Under the pieces are notes generated by a model that made no database searches, had not been told where the DNA came from, and was given only the letters and a program-made list of their open reading frames with translations. Positions 1-8,636 of a stretch of DNA of 64,000 bases are shown here, piece by piece. Source of the DNA: CANKJK01 sp964400405 (GTDB lineage: Bacteria > Acidobacteriota > Vicinamibacteria > Vicinamibacterales > UBA2999); assembly GCA_964400405.1 (NCBI GenBank), contig CAYNUO010000003.1, forward strand, positions 13,543 to 77,542, written 5' to 3'. The first letter of the stretch is position 1, and every line of letters begins with the position of its first letter. The position numbers were made by a program, and so were the translations under genes.

Positions 1-720
1 CGCGGCGGGTCCAAGGGCATCCCGCGCAAGAACCTGCTGCCCGTCAACGGCCGGCCGCTCATCGCGTATCCGATCGACACCGCCCTCCAGTCGCAGCTCA
101 TCACGCGCACGGTGGTCTCGACCGATGACGACGAGATCGCCGCGGTGAGCCGCAGTTGCGGTGCGGACGTGCCGTTCATGCGGCCCGCGCAGTACGCGAC
201 CGACACAGCCACGGATCTCGACGTGTTCCGCCACGCACTGACGTGGCTCCGTGAGCACGAGGGCTACACCTGCGACCTGGTGGTGCATCTGCGCGCGACA
301 GTCCCGGTCCGTCGGCCGGAGGTCGTCGACGATGCCATCAGCCGGCTGCTGGCGCGGCCGGACGCGCACGCCCTGCGCTCCGTCAGCCGGCCGCACCAGA
401 GCCCGTTCAAGATGTGGCGCCCCGCGGGGGAGTTCATCGAACCGCTCGTCCCGGTTCCCGGGCTCCCGGAATCACACAGCCAGCCGCGCCAGGCCCTGCC
501 TGAGGTCTACTGGCAGAGCTCCTACGTGGACATCGTGCGCCCGCAGGTCGTGCTGGAGCTGGGAATGATCGCGGGGCACCGCGTGCTGCCGTTCGTCGTC
601 GAGGACCCGTCGCCCGACCTGGACTACCTCGAGGACGTTCCCGCGCTCGAAGCCGCGCTCGCCGCGCTGGCCCGCGGCGACTGGCCACCACGACGCCGCG
701 GCGACCGGCACCCGGGCTGA
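1..720 (+). CDS. CMP-sugar (acylneuraminate-type) cytidylyltransferase, 5' partial
   Basis: Activates a nonulosonic acid or similar sugar with CTP for transfer into a surface polysaccharide. The window opens inside the gene: the first visible residues read RGGSKGIPRKN, the CTP-binding signature of the NeuA/CMP-NeuNAc synthetase family, which normally sits within about ten residues of the start. Almost the whole protein (239 residues) is therefore present. A VVSTDDDEI stretch and a late DLDYLED acidic patch also fit the family. An internal ATG at 112 would remove the CTP-binding loop and is not the true start. The gene is followed two bases later by a polysaccharide deacetylase and then glycosyltransferases, which fits a capsule or O-antigen locus. 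The exact sugar cannot be told from sequence. Confidence 0.88.
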   Translation, partial: RGGSKGIPRKNLLPVNGRPLIAYPIDTALQSQLITRTVVSTDDDEIAAVSRSCGADVPFMRPAQYATDTATDLDVFRHALTWLREHEGYTCDLVVHLRATVPVRRPEVVDDAISRLLARPDAHALRSVSRPHQSPFKMWRPAGEFIEPLVPVPGLPESHSQPRQALPEVYWQSSYVDIVRPQVVLELGMIAGHRVLPFVVEDPSPDLDYLEDVPALEAALAALARGDWPPRRRGDRHPG

Positions 721-722
721 CG

Positions 723-1712
723 ATGCCGCAACCCGGTGTGCTCATCCTGCTCTATCACCGCGTGGCGGACCCCGGCGCCGATCCGCAACGGCTGGCGGTG
801 CACCCGGACCGCTTCGTTCGTCATCTCGACGTCATCCGCCGCACGGCCGACGTGCTCAGCCTCGCCGAGGTGCAGGCCGCGCGCGAAGAGGGGCGGCTGC
901 CCCGGCGCGGCATCGCCGTGACCTTCGACGACGGCTATGCCGACAACGCCGCGACCGCCGCGCCGCTGCTCCGCCAGGCCGGCGTCCCGGCGACGTTCTT
1001 CGTGACGTCGTCCTCGGTGAACGGTGCGCGCGAGTTCTGGTGGGACGAGCTCGAGCAGTGGTTGCTGTGTCCGGGTGTCCTGCCCGCGACGCTGCGGCTC
1101 AGCGTCGGCGGGTCGACGTGGACCGCCGCGCTGGGTGCTTCGGCGACCTGGTCCGGCCAGGACGCCATCGAGCATCGGGGCTGGACGGTCGACGACCCGG
1201 ATCCGACACCGCGACACACGGCGTACCGCCGGCTCTGCACGGCGCTGAAGCCGTTATCCGGACCGCAACGCCACCGCGCGCTCGACGGCCTGGCCGCGCA
1301 GGCCGGCCGCGCACCATTCGTGCGCGACACGCACCGCACGCTGACGACGCTGCAGCTCGCCACGCTCGCCACCGGACACGGCCTCACCGTCGGCTCGCAC
1401 ACCGTGACGCATCCGTCACTCGGCGCGCTGCGCATCGCGGAGCAGCGCCAGGAACTGCAGGACAGCCGCACCGCGCTGGCAGCGCTCACGGGACAGGCGG
1501 TGACGCACCTCGCCTATCCGTTCGGCGGTCGCGGCGACCAGACCTGGCGGACCAGACGCGCGGCACGGGCCGCCGGCTACACCGCGGCCTGCATCAACGA
1601 ACCCGGGCTGGTGCGGAGGCGGACTCACCCGCTCCGTCTGCCCCGTGTCCTGGTACGCGACTGGGATGGACCGGCGTTCGCCGAGCGGCTGGAGCGATGG
1701 CTGCATGCCTGA
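723..1712 (+). CDS. Polysaccharide deacetylase (NodB-like, carbohydrate esterase 4)
   Basis: Predicted metal-dependent deacetylase acting on N-acetylated sugars of a surface glycan. The 329-residue protein shows ILLYHRV near the N-terminus (residues 8-14), the catalytic TFDDGY motif with Asp69-Asp70, and a later SHTVTHP motif whose His226 and His230 complete the usual Asp-His-His metal site. A LAYPFG motif follows. Residues between about 100 and 200 form a longer insert than in minimal NodB domains. No signal peptide is obvious, so action on a cytoplasmic lipid-linked or nucleotide-linked substrate is possible. The ATG lies two bases after the upstream stop, and the 3' end overlaps the next gene by eight bases, so translation is probably coupled. 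Confidence 0.88.
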   Translation: MPQPGVLILLYHRVADPGADPQRLAVHPDRFVRHLDVIRRTADVLSLAEVQAAREEGRLPRRGIAVTFDDGYADNAATAAPLLRQAGVPATFFVTSSSVNGAREFWWDELEQWLLCPGVLPATLRLSVGGSTWTAALGASATWSGQDAIEHRGWTVDDPDPTPRHTAYRRLCTALKPLSGPQRHRALDGLAAQAGRAPFVRDTHRTLTTLQLATLATGHGLTVGSHTVTHPSLGALRIAEQRQELQDSRTALAALTGQAVTHLAYPFGGRGDQTWRTRRAARAAGYTAACINEPGLVRRRTHPLRLPRVLVRDWDGPAFAERLERWLHA

Positions 1713-2415
1713 GCGTCTGCTCGCTCCTCTGTGGCAGCGTCTGCGGCAGACGCTCGTGCGGAGGCGTACCGTCAGCGGCCTCGACGCACATCCGTGGCGG
1801 ACGCCCGGCCCCGTGAGCCGCACATTCGGCCTCGATCGCGGCACACCGATCGACCGCGCCTATATCGATCGCTTTCTCGCCGCACACGCGAGCGACATCC
1901 ACGGCGCCGTGCTCGAAGTCGGGGACGCGACGTACACGAACCGCTTCGGCCGTGGCGTCACGCGCAGTGACGTCGTGCATCACGCGCACGACGCACCAGC
2001 CGGCGCCATCGTCGCGGACCTGGCGGACGCGCCGGCGCTGGCCACCTGCGCGTACCAGTGCGTCATCGCCACGCAGACGCTGCAGCACATTCCCGATGCC
2101 GCCCGCGCCGTCGCCACCATCCGCCGCATCCTCGCACCTGGCGGCGTCGCGCTGATCACGGTCCCGGGGATCGGGCAGGTCAGCCGCTTCGACGCCGACC
2201 GCTGGGGTGACTACTGGCGCTTCACCTCACAGGGACTCCGCCATCTGCTCGCGACCTCGTTCCCGTCCGCCCAGATCGACGTCCGCGCCTACGGCAGCGC
2301 ATGGACGGCCGTCGCCGCGCTGCAGGGCGTCGCAGCGGAGGAACTGCAGCCGGACGAGCTCGAGTGGCGCGACGCTGACTACGAAGTCATCGTCGCCGCG
2401 CGGATCGTCACGTGA
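1705..2415 (+). CDS. Class I SAM-dependent methyltransferase
   Basis: A 236-residue protein with a methyltransferase-11-like core: VLEVGD as motif I, then HIPDAARAVATIRRILAPGGVALITVPG, the post-motif segment typical of small-molecule and sugar methyltransferases (shown here as family description, spanning roughly residues 131-158). Motif I lacks the usual second and third glycines, so the SAM site is divergent. The start chosen is ATG 1705, which overlaps the end of the deacetylase gene by eight bases; an in-frame ATG at 1645 would lie deep inside that gene. The GTG of the following glycosyltransferase overlaps the stop by four bases. Context suggests methylation of a glycan or glycan precursor; the substrate is unknown. 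Confidence 0.78.
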   Translation: MPERLLAPLWQRLRQTLVRRRTVSGLDAHPWRTPGPVSRTFGLDRGTPIDRAYIDRFLAAHASDIHGAVLEVGDATYTNRFGRGVTRSDVVHHAHDAPAGAIVADLADAPALATCAYQCVIATQTLQHIPDAARAVATIRRILAPGGVALITVPGIGQVSRFDADRWGDYWRFTSQGLRHLLATSFPSAQIDVRAYGSAWTAVAALQGVAAEELQPDELEWRDADYEVIVAARIVT

Positions 2416-3830
2416 GCGGATCGTCGCCGGCGCTGCGCGTGCTGCACGTGACCGCCAGCGACGGCGGTGGTGGCGCGGACGGTGTGGCCGCGCGGCTCGC
2501 GGCGGGGCTGCGCGGACGGGGCCACGACGCGTGGCTGGCGGTCGGTCATCGTTCAACATCGTCCGGCCACGTGCTGGCCATCCCGCATGACGACGCACCG
2601 GCCTGGCGCTGGAGCGGCTACACGCTGGCGTACGACGGCCTGCGCCGGCTCGCCTCCGCGCACCCGGGACACGGCGCGGGCCGGCTCGCGCGTCTGCTCA
2701 GGCGTGCCACGCATCCGGAGGCCGCGCGTGCCTGGTGGACCGGACTCGAAGACTTCGACTTCCCGGGCACGGCGCGCCTGCCGGACCTCCCACCGTCACC
2801 GCCGCAGATCGTGCACGCGCACAACCTGCACGGCGGCTACTTCGATCTGCGGCAGCTCGGCGCGCTGAGCGCGCGGCTGCCGGTCTGCCTGACGCTGCAC
2901 GATGCGTGGCTGCTGAGCGGGCACTGCGCCCACGCGTTCGACTGCGACCGCTGGCAGACGGGATGCGGTCACTGCCCGGACCTCACGATCGAGCCGGCGA
3001 TCCGCCGCGACCGCACGGCGGAGAACTGGCGGCGCAAGCAGGCAGTCTTCGCGGCGAGCCGCGTGCATATTGCGACGCCGAGCCAGTGGCTGATGGACCG
3101 CGTGCATCGGTCGCTGCTGGCGCCCGCTGTCGCGACGGCACGGGTCATCCCGAACGGCGTCGACACGAACGTCTTCGCTCCGGGCGACCGTGTGGCCGCG
3201 CGGTCGACCTTCGCGCTGCCGGCCGATGCCGCCGTCGTCATGGTCACCACCGGTGACCCCGGCGCTCCGTGGCGGGACGGGCCACTGCTGACCGACGCGC
3301 TGGACCGCATCGTGGCCGCGCTCCCCGGTCGGCAGTTGCGGTTCCTCGCGGCGGGCCGGGGCGCGCTGAGCGCGCAGGCGCTGCCGGCACAGGTCGCGGC
3401 GCGGGTCGTCCGGACGGGGCATCTGTCGCAGGACGGCATGCGGGCGGCGTATCAGGCCGCCGACGTCTACGTGCATGCAGCCCGGGTGGATACGTTTCCC
3501 ACCACCGTGCTCGAAGCCCTCGCCTGCGGCGTTCCCGTCGTCGCCACGCGCGTCGGCGGGATCCCGGAACAGATCCGCGCGGTGCCGCTGGCGGCCGTCG
3601 CCGCCGGCCATGCGACCGGGGACGTTGACGGAACCGGTGTCCTGGTCGATCCGGGCGATGCCGCGGGAATGGCGGAAGCCGTCCGCGGCCTGCTGACGTC
3701 GGCCGCGTTGCGCGCCGGGCTCGGGGCCCGCGCCTCGAGCGACGTCGCGGCGCGCTTCTCGCTGGACGCCCAGGTTCGCGCCTGCGAGGACTGGTACTGC
3801 GCGATACTGTCACGTCGGAATGCCGCCTGA
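2412..3830 (+). CDS. Glycosyltransferase family 4 (WcaC/WcaL-like)
   Basis: A GT-B fold retaining glycosyltransferase of 472 residues, starting at a GTG that overlaps the preceding TGA as GTGA. The N-terminal domain has a glycine-rich acceptor loop (DGGGGADG) and the segment LTLHDAWLLSGHC followed by a Cys-rich stretch (CDRWQTGCGHC), which is characteristic of colanic-acid WcaC/WcaL-like enzymes. IPNGVD marks the linker to the nucleotide-sugar domain, and VLEALACGVPVVATRVGGIPE is the family EX7E region (about residues 369-390). It acts at the cytoplasmic face in building an extracellular polysaccharide repeat. It overlaps the next gene by eleven bases. Confidence 0.87.
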   Translation: MSGSSPALRVLHVTASDGGGGADGVAARLAAGLRGRGHDAWLAVGHRSTSSGHVLAIPHDDAPAWRWSGYTLAYDGLRRLASAHPGHGAGRLARLLRRATHPEAARAWWTGLEDFDFPGTARLPDLPPSPPQIVHAHNLHGGYFDLRQLGALSARLPVCLTLHDAWLLSGHCAHAFDCDRWQTGCGHCPDLTIEPAIRRDRTAENWRRKQAVFAASRVHIATPSQWLMDRVHRSLLAPAVATARVIPNGVDTNVFAPGDRVAARSTFALPADAAVVMVTTGDPGAPWRDGPLLTDALDRIVAALPGRQLRFLAAGRGALSAQALPAQVAARVVRTGHLSQDGMRAAYQAADVYVHAARVDTFPTTVLEALACGVPVVATRVGGIPEQIRAVPLAAVAAGHATGDVDGTGVLVDPGDAAGMAEAVRGLLTSAALRAGLGARASSDVAARFSLDAQVRACEDWYCAILSRRNAA

Positions 3831-4458
3831 GCCGTTCGCGTCCACCCTCTGGCCTCTGACGCCGGGTACGTTCGTCGCGCCACCAGCCGTGCGCGGCGAA
3901 CGCGCGCGTCTGAGCCTCGTGATGCCGTCACGCAATCACGGCACGTTCATCGAGGCGGCGATCCGCTCGGTGCTGCTGCAGGCGCATCCCGCGGTGGAAC
4001 TGATCGTCATGGACGCGGCCTCCACGGACGCCACACCGGCGGTCCTCGAGCAGTACCGGCCGTGGCTCGCACACGTCACGTCCGAGCGGGACGCGGGCCC
4101 CGCCGACGCGCTGAACAAAGGCTTCGCGCACGCCAGCGGAGAGCTGCTCGGGTTCCTCAACGCGGACGACTTCCTGCTGCCAGGGTCGCTCGACACCGTC
4201 ATCCGCTGGTTCGACGCGCACCCGGAGACCGACGTCGTGTCGGGGCACGGCTACATGGCGCGACCGTCGGGCGAGCTGGGCCCGGCCGTCGTCAGTGACC
4301 GATGGGATCGGGAGCGCTTCGTCCGCGGCACGTGCATCCTGTTCCAGCCGGCGACGTTCTTCCGGCGCCGGCCGTTCGACCGCGTCGGCGGGTTCTCCGC
4401 ACGGCGGCAGCAGACGTGGGACATGGAGCTCTGGGCGAACCTGGCGGAATCCGGCGCC
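3820..4458 (+). CDS. Glycosyltransferase family 2, 3' end lost in assembly gap
   Basis: Inverting GT-A glycosyltransferase. The 213 visible residues contain the opening LVMPSRNHGTFIEAAI, the nucleotide-binding DAASTDAT segment, the metal-binding NADD (a DXD-type motif), and a C-terminal TWDMELWANL region carrying the usual acidic catalytic position. The reading frame runs straight into the run of N at 4459, so about 60-90 residues are missing if the protein has a typical length. Translation beyond the gap in the same frame gives low-complexity residues with no family similarity, so the frame does not continue there. The ATG overlaps the GT4 gene, implying one polycistronic unit. Confidence 0.83.
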
Positions 4459-4558
4459 NNNNNNNNNNNNNNNNNNNNNNNNNNNNNNNNNNNNNNNNNN
4501 NNNNNNNNNNNNNNNNNNNNNNNNNNNNNNNNNNNNNNNNNNNNNNNNNNNNNNNNNN
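4459..4558. other. Scaffold gap (100 N)
   Basis: Exactly 100 undetermined bases between the GT2 and capsule-type genes. The fixed length is the usual placeholder for an unknown distance, so frame and spacing across it carry no information. Confidence 0.97.
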
Positions 4559-6109
4559 GTCGGGTTACGCGGCATCCGGACCGCACGCCGCGTGGAGGCG
4601 TGGGCGGAGGAGGCCCGGGCCGCCGCGTTGCACGACGGGACGCGGCCGCCAGGCGCGCCGCCGCAGCGTGCCCTGCGCATCCTCACCGACACGACGTTCC
4701 AGCAGGCGCTGCCGTGGCTCGGTATCAGCACGGCGCTGGCCCGCGCCCTGACGCTGCGGGGCCACGACGTCACCGGGCTCCGCTGCGACGGACGCCTCGC
4801 GCAGTGCGAACACACGCTCGGACGCCAGGCGCAACCGTCCTGTGCGCGCTGCAGCGGCAGCATGCGGGCCGCCGAGGACGCCGTCGGCGTGCACGCGATC
4901 GGGTCGGGGACACTGCTGACGCGGGCAGACCACGGGCACGCGGAACGGCTGATTGCGGATGCCGCGGCTGCGCCCCTCGCCGGCCTCGTCGTTGACGGCA
5001 TTCCGCTGGGACGACTGGCGGCGCGCGAGCTGCAACGGTTCGCACGGGGCGCCGTGCCTGAGCCCGATGCCGACCCGGCATTCCGACCCTGGGTCGTGAC
5101 CGCGCAGCTGCTCAGCACGCTGATGGACCGCGCCCTCGAGACGGTCCAGCCCGACCTCGTGTTCGCGACCAGCGGCCGCATTCTGCCCGCGGCGCTGCTG
5201 GTCGCGCGCGCGCGACAGCGGCGGATCCGCGTCGTGACGTGGGATACGGAACCGACCCACCCGGACGCGCTCGTGTTCAGCCATGACGGTGAAGCCGCCG
5301 TCGTGCCGCTCGACGACAGCTGGGAGGACGCGCGGCGGCAGCCGCTCACCGACGCGCAGCGCGAGGACCTGCGGGCATTCGCGGCGCAGTGGGCGTCGGC
5401 GCACCATCCGGTGCGCGGCCAGGTGCCGGCCGGGCTCCGCGGAGACGCGCCTCTCGTCGTCGCCTTCTCGAACTCGGCCTGGGACATGGCCGCGGTCGAC
5501 CGCGACGTGGCGTTCGCCAGCATGTTCGACTGGCTCGACGCCGTCGTGGATGCGGCCCGCCGCCACCCGGGTGTGGACGTCGTCATCCGCGCGCACCCCG
5601 CCGAGCGGAAGGGCACGCCGGACCTGTGGTCGCGGACGCCCGTGCCGGCCACGCTGCGCGCGCGCCATACCACGCTGCCGCCCAACCTGCATCTGGTCGC
5701 CGCCACCGATCCCGTCGACACGTACGCGCTGCTCGCGCGCGCGACGGTGGCGATGGTCTATTCATCGCGCATCGGGCTCGAGGCGGCGCTCGGCGGCCTG
5801 CGTCCCTGGATTGCCGGCGCGACGACGTTTCGCGGAAAGGGTTTCTCGCGCGATCTGGCCGGCGCGGGCGATGTGGACGCCGCGTTCGGCGTCGCCGCGC
5901 GTGACGCGCTGACGCCGGCCGAGCAGACGCTGGCTGAACGGTTCGCCTATCTGTGGTGGTTTCGCGGGCTGGTGAGGATTCCGTGGCTCTGCGACGGCCC
6001 GCGCGTGATGCCGGTGCCGGAGCCCGCCCGCCTTGCGCCGGGAGGCGACCCCGTCGTCGACCGCCTGTGCGAGGCGATCGTGACGGGGACGCCGTTCACC
6101 GACCTCTAG
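4559..6109 (+). CDS. Capsule polysaccharide biosynthesis-like protein, 5' end uncertain
   Basis: About 516 residues are visible after the gap. The segment beginning ALRILTDTTFQQALPWLG looks like the usual N-terminal Rossmann start of a GT-B-like surface carbohydrate protein, followed by LRGHDV and a Cys pair (SCARC). The C-terminal half has VVIRAHPAE and SSRIGLEAALGG, which resemble the Capsule_synth/KpsS-type signature where a conserved Ser-rich loop binds a nucleotide sugar. In-frame candidate starts are GTG 4592 and TTG 4628; the true start could also lie in the gap. It is probably a glycosyltransferase in polysaccharide assembly. Its stop abuts the convergent stop of the next gene. Confidence 0.65.
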   Translation, partial: VGLRGIRTARRVEAWAEEARAAALHDGTRPPGAPPQRALRILTDTTFQQALPWLGISTALARALTLRGHDVTGLRCDGRLAQCEHTLGRQAQPSCARCSGSMRAAEDAVGVHAIGSGTLLTRADHGHAERLIADAAAAPLAGLVVDGIPLGRLAARELQRFARGAVPEPDADPAFRPWVVTAQLLSTLMDRALETVQPDLVFATSGRILPAALLVARARQRRIRVVTWDTEPTHPDALVFSHDGEAAVVPLDDSWEDARRQPLTDAQREDLRAFAAQWASAHHPVRGQVPAGLRGDAPLVVAFSNSAWDMAAVDRDVAFASMFDWLDAVVDAARRHPGVDVVIRAHPAERKGTPDLWSRTPVPATLRARHTTLPPNLHLVAATDPVDTYALLARATVAMVYSSRIGLEAALGGLRPWIAGATTFRGKGFSRDLAGAGDVDAAFGVAARDALTPAEQTLAERFAYLWWFRGLVRIPWLCDGPRVMPVPEPARLAPGGDPVVDRLCEAIVTGTPFTDL

Positions 6110-7018
6110 CTAGTAACTCTGCTTCCGCACGGCCTTGAACGCCGTGAGATTGCCCATCAGGTCGAGCGTGCCCTCGATCACGGTTCCGGTGGCGTCGAGC
6201 TTGCCGCGGTGCAGGAGTGTCAGCGACACCGGTTGCGAGATGGCGAAGCCGAAGCTGATGTCGTCGCCTTCGAGCTTGCCGTTCGCCGGCAGGTTTGCGA
6301 ACGGCCCGGGGCCATTGCAGGTGCCATCCAGCTTCGCGCCTCCCTGCTTGAACGTGCACACCAGCGTGATGGCATTGCCCATCATGTTGGTCGACACGCT
6401 CCACTCGCCAGCCACCTGGCGCGCGTTCTCGACCGGCTTGGCGACGGCGACGACGACCGGGCGTGCCGGCGCCGTCCTGCCGAGGGCCACGGTGGTGAGC
6501 ACGGCGTCCGGCCCGGGCTGGACGAGCGGTGCACTCACACGCACGGGCGTGCCTGCCTTCGCCGACCCGAGTGTGGCGGCCATGGCGACCGGAACCCTCG
6601 TGGTGAAGGTCAGCGCCCGTCCAGGCGCGTCGACGCTGACCAGCGTCGCGCGGACGAGGTACCCGCTCTCGGCCACCATCGCCTTCTCGGCGGTCACCGA
6701 TCGCACGGCGTCCGCTTCGCCCTTGAACGCCGTCCAGCCGAGGACCACGCGCTCGCCGGCCTTCAGATGTGACGCGCGGCCGGTCACGTGGGGCTCGACC
6801 CGGGCCTTCGCTGTCAGCGTGCGGCTGCCGGCGTCGAACGAGACGACCTCGGCGTACCAGTTGAAGGACGTCGGTGCAGCTTTCACCGCAGACGCGGCAG
6901 CTGCCTTTGCCGCCGGTGCGGGCGCGGGCGCCGCTGGAGTTGTCTGCGCGGACACGAGGGCCGGCAGCCCCAGCGCCAGCGTGATGGCCGCAAGGCCCGT
7001 ACGAACGGTCGTGGTCAT
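6110..7018 (-). CDS. Secreted protein of unknown function
   Basis: A 302-residue exported protein that I do not recognise. It has a clear signal peptide ending near LVSAQ, an Ala/Pro-rich linker (residues ~28-48), a middle beta-rich region beginning FNWYAEVVSFD, and a C-terminal domain from about AGEWSVSTNMMGNAITL to the end that looks like a separate beta-barrel or sandwich with one CTFKQ...GTC cysteine pair. ATG 7018 is preferred because GAGGAA lies eight bases upstream; ATG 7033 is five codons earlier with no good Shine-Dalgarno. It is the last gene of the leftward operon carrying two ankyrin-repeat proteins, so it may work with the module-A components in the periplasm. This is inference from position only. 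Confidence 0.6.
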   Translation of the reverse strand: MTTTVRTGLAAITLALGLPALVSAQTTPAAPAPAPAAKAAAASAVKAAPTSFNWYAEVVSFDAGSRTLTAKARVEPHVTGRASHLKAGERVVLGWTAFKGEADAVRSVTAEKAMVAESGYLVRATLVSVDAPGRALTFTTRVPVAMAATLGSAKAGTPVRVSAPLVQPGPDAVLTTVALGRTAPARPVVVAVAKPVENARQVAGEWSVSTNMMGNAITLVCTFKQGGAKLDGTCNGPGPFANLPANGKLEGDDISFGFAISQPVSLTLLHRGKLDATGTVIEGTLDLMGNLTAFKAVRKQSY

Positions 7019-7037
7019 GGTCTGATTCCTCATCCGA

Positions 7038-8636
7038 CTACTGCCTGCCCTGTGCGGCGGGATTCCCGCCCCCGGCGCCGAGGTCGCCGTTGCCCGTGTA
7101 CTTGTGCACGGGCACCTCCAGTCCCTTGGCCCGCATGGCCTTCTCGATGATCTCGGCCAGCTCGGGCTGCACGTGGAACGTCACGCCGAGTCCTGACCCG
7201 CGGGCGTGCTCAAGCGCCGTCTCCCCGCCTGGACCCTTCACATCGAGCGGGACGTTCTGCGCGATGAGCCACTCGACGAGGCCTTTGCCGCCCCTGATCA
7301 CGGCACCGTGCAGCGCCGTGGCGCCGTCCCAACCGCCCCCGGCACCGCCGCCACCACCGCCGCGCCGGTTGTCCCCGCCGCCGCTGAGCCGCGCGATCGC
7401 ATTGACGTCGTTGCCAAGGCTGGCGAGCAGCTTGACCGCTTCGAGCGCTTCCTCGGGCGTTCCCGGCGACTCACCGATCGCGTAACCGACACCCGCCGCG
7501 GCGAGCAGCGGCGTCACGTTCTGCGTGGTGCCGATCTTGGGGTCCGCGCCGTTCTCGAGCATGAACTTCATGAACTCGAGGTCGCAGTTCTTCGAGGCGA
7601 TGTAGAACGGCGTGGCGCCCTGCCAGCTGATCGACTGGAAGTAGCCGACAGCCATGTGCGTCGGGTTGTAGTTCGGGTTCTTGTAGTCGAGACGGTCGTT
7701 GACCTTGGCCCCCATGGCGATCAGCTTCTTCGCCAGATCGATCGAATCGATCTTTCCGGTGGCCTTGCGCGGCATCCAGGGCGACAGCCCGCGGTTCTCG
7801 GCGCGTCGCATGTAGGCGACCAGGTGCAGCGGACGGCCGCGCGGGTCGTTCGTGTTGGCGTCGGCGCCGCGGTCGAGCAGGGCGGCCGCCAGTTCCCAGT
7901 GCGCGTTGATGAGGGCCAGGCCGAGATGGGTCGTACCGTCGGGCGCGAGCGCCTTCAGGTTCGCGCCGAGGTCGAGCAGCGCCAGCGTGGTCGGGATGTG
8001 GCCGGCGCGAATCGCGAACATCAGCGGCGTGATGCCCGTCGACGACTTCGCCTCGAGGTCGGCGCCGACCTCGACCAGCACGCGGGCCGCGTCGGGATGC
8101 CCCTCAGCCGCCGCCCACATCAGCGCGGTCTGCCCGCGGACGCCGTCCTTCGCGTTCGGGTCGGCACCGTAGGCCAGCAGCCGCTGCACGACGCCGGGCG
8201 ATCCGGACATTGCCGCATTCATCAGCACCGTCTCGCCCGACTCGCCGCGTGTCGTCTCCGCGTCCGCGCCGGCGCGAAGCAGCGCCTCGACCGAGGCGTT
8301 GTCGCCATTGGTGGCGGCGAGCCAGAGCGGCGCGACGCCGTAGCGGTTCTTCAGGTTGACGTTCGCGCGCGCGCGAATCAGGGCCTTCACCAGATCCGCC
8401 TGCCCATGCTGGACGGCCCAGTGCAGCGCCGTCGTGCCGTCGTGCTCCGTGGCATTGACGTTGACGCCGGGCGTCGCCAGCGCCGCCCGCACGGCCGCGG
8501 CGTCACCTGCCTTCGCCGCCTGCACGAGCGGGGACGGCGCGGAGTCGGCGGCGAACGCGGGTGCCTGGCCCGACAACAGGATGGCGGCGGCCGCTACGGC
8601 AGTACGGAAATATCGAATCATGGTTCTGGTCCTCAT
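7038..8636 (-). CDS. Exported ankyrin-repeat protein (module A, copy 1)
   Basis: A 532-residue protein with an N-terminal signal peptide (basic start, hydrophobic core, cleavage near APAFAAD) followed by about ten ankyrin repeats with canonical TALHWA, TPLMFA and LLxxGADxN motifs. A non-canonical central insert (residues ~270-345) contains RGRPLHLVAYMRR and PTHMAVGYF. A Gly-rich linker precedes the last repeats near residue 445. Ankyrin repeats bind proteins, and the signal peptide places this one outside the cytoplasm. Its start overlaps the stop of the upstream paralogue as ATGA; a second ATG at 8621 also has a GAGGA site, so the start is ambiguous by five codons. It very probably arose by tandem duplication of its neighbour. 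Confidence 0.85.
   Translation of the reverse strand: MRTRTMIRYFRTAVAAAAILLSGQAPAFAADSAPSPLVQAAKAGDAAAVRAALATPGVNVNATEHDGTTALHWAVQHGQADLVKALIRARANVNLKNRYGVAPLWLAATNGDNASVEALLRAGADAETTRGESGETVLMNAAMSGSPGVVQRLLAYGADPNAKDGVRGQTALMWAAAEGHPDAARVLVEVGADLEAKSSTGITPLMFAIRAGHIPTTLALLDLGANLKALAPDGTTHLGLALINAHWELAAALLDRGADANTNDPRGRPLHLVAYMRRAENRGLSPWMPRKATGKIDSIDLAKKLIAMGAKVNDRLDYKNPNYNPTHMAVGYFQSISWQGATPFYIASKNCDLEFMKFMLENGADPKIGTTQNVTPLLAAAGVGYAIGESPGTPEEALEAVKLLASLGNDVNAIARLSGGGDNRRGGGGGGAGGGWDGATALHGAVIRGGKGLVEWLIAQNVPLDVKGPGGETALEHARGSGLGVTFHVQPELAEIIEKAMRAKGLEVPVHKYTGNGDLGAGGGNPAAQGRQ

Noticed and set aside
4295..4600. One protein spanning the first N gap by direct translation
   Set aside because: The gap length is a placeholder, so joining frames across it is not justified; the two sides are kept as separate partial genes.
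7321..7390. Frameshift or low-complexity artefact in the first ankyrin gene
   Set aside because: The Gly-rich run stays in frame and the paralogue has a shorter Gly-rich linker at the same place.
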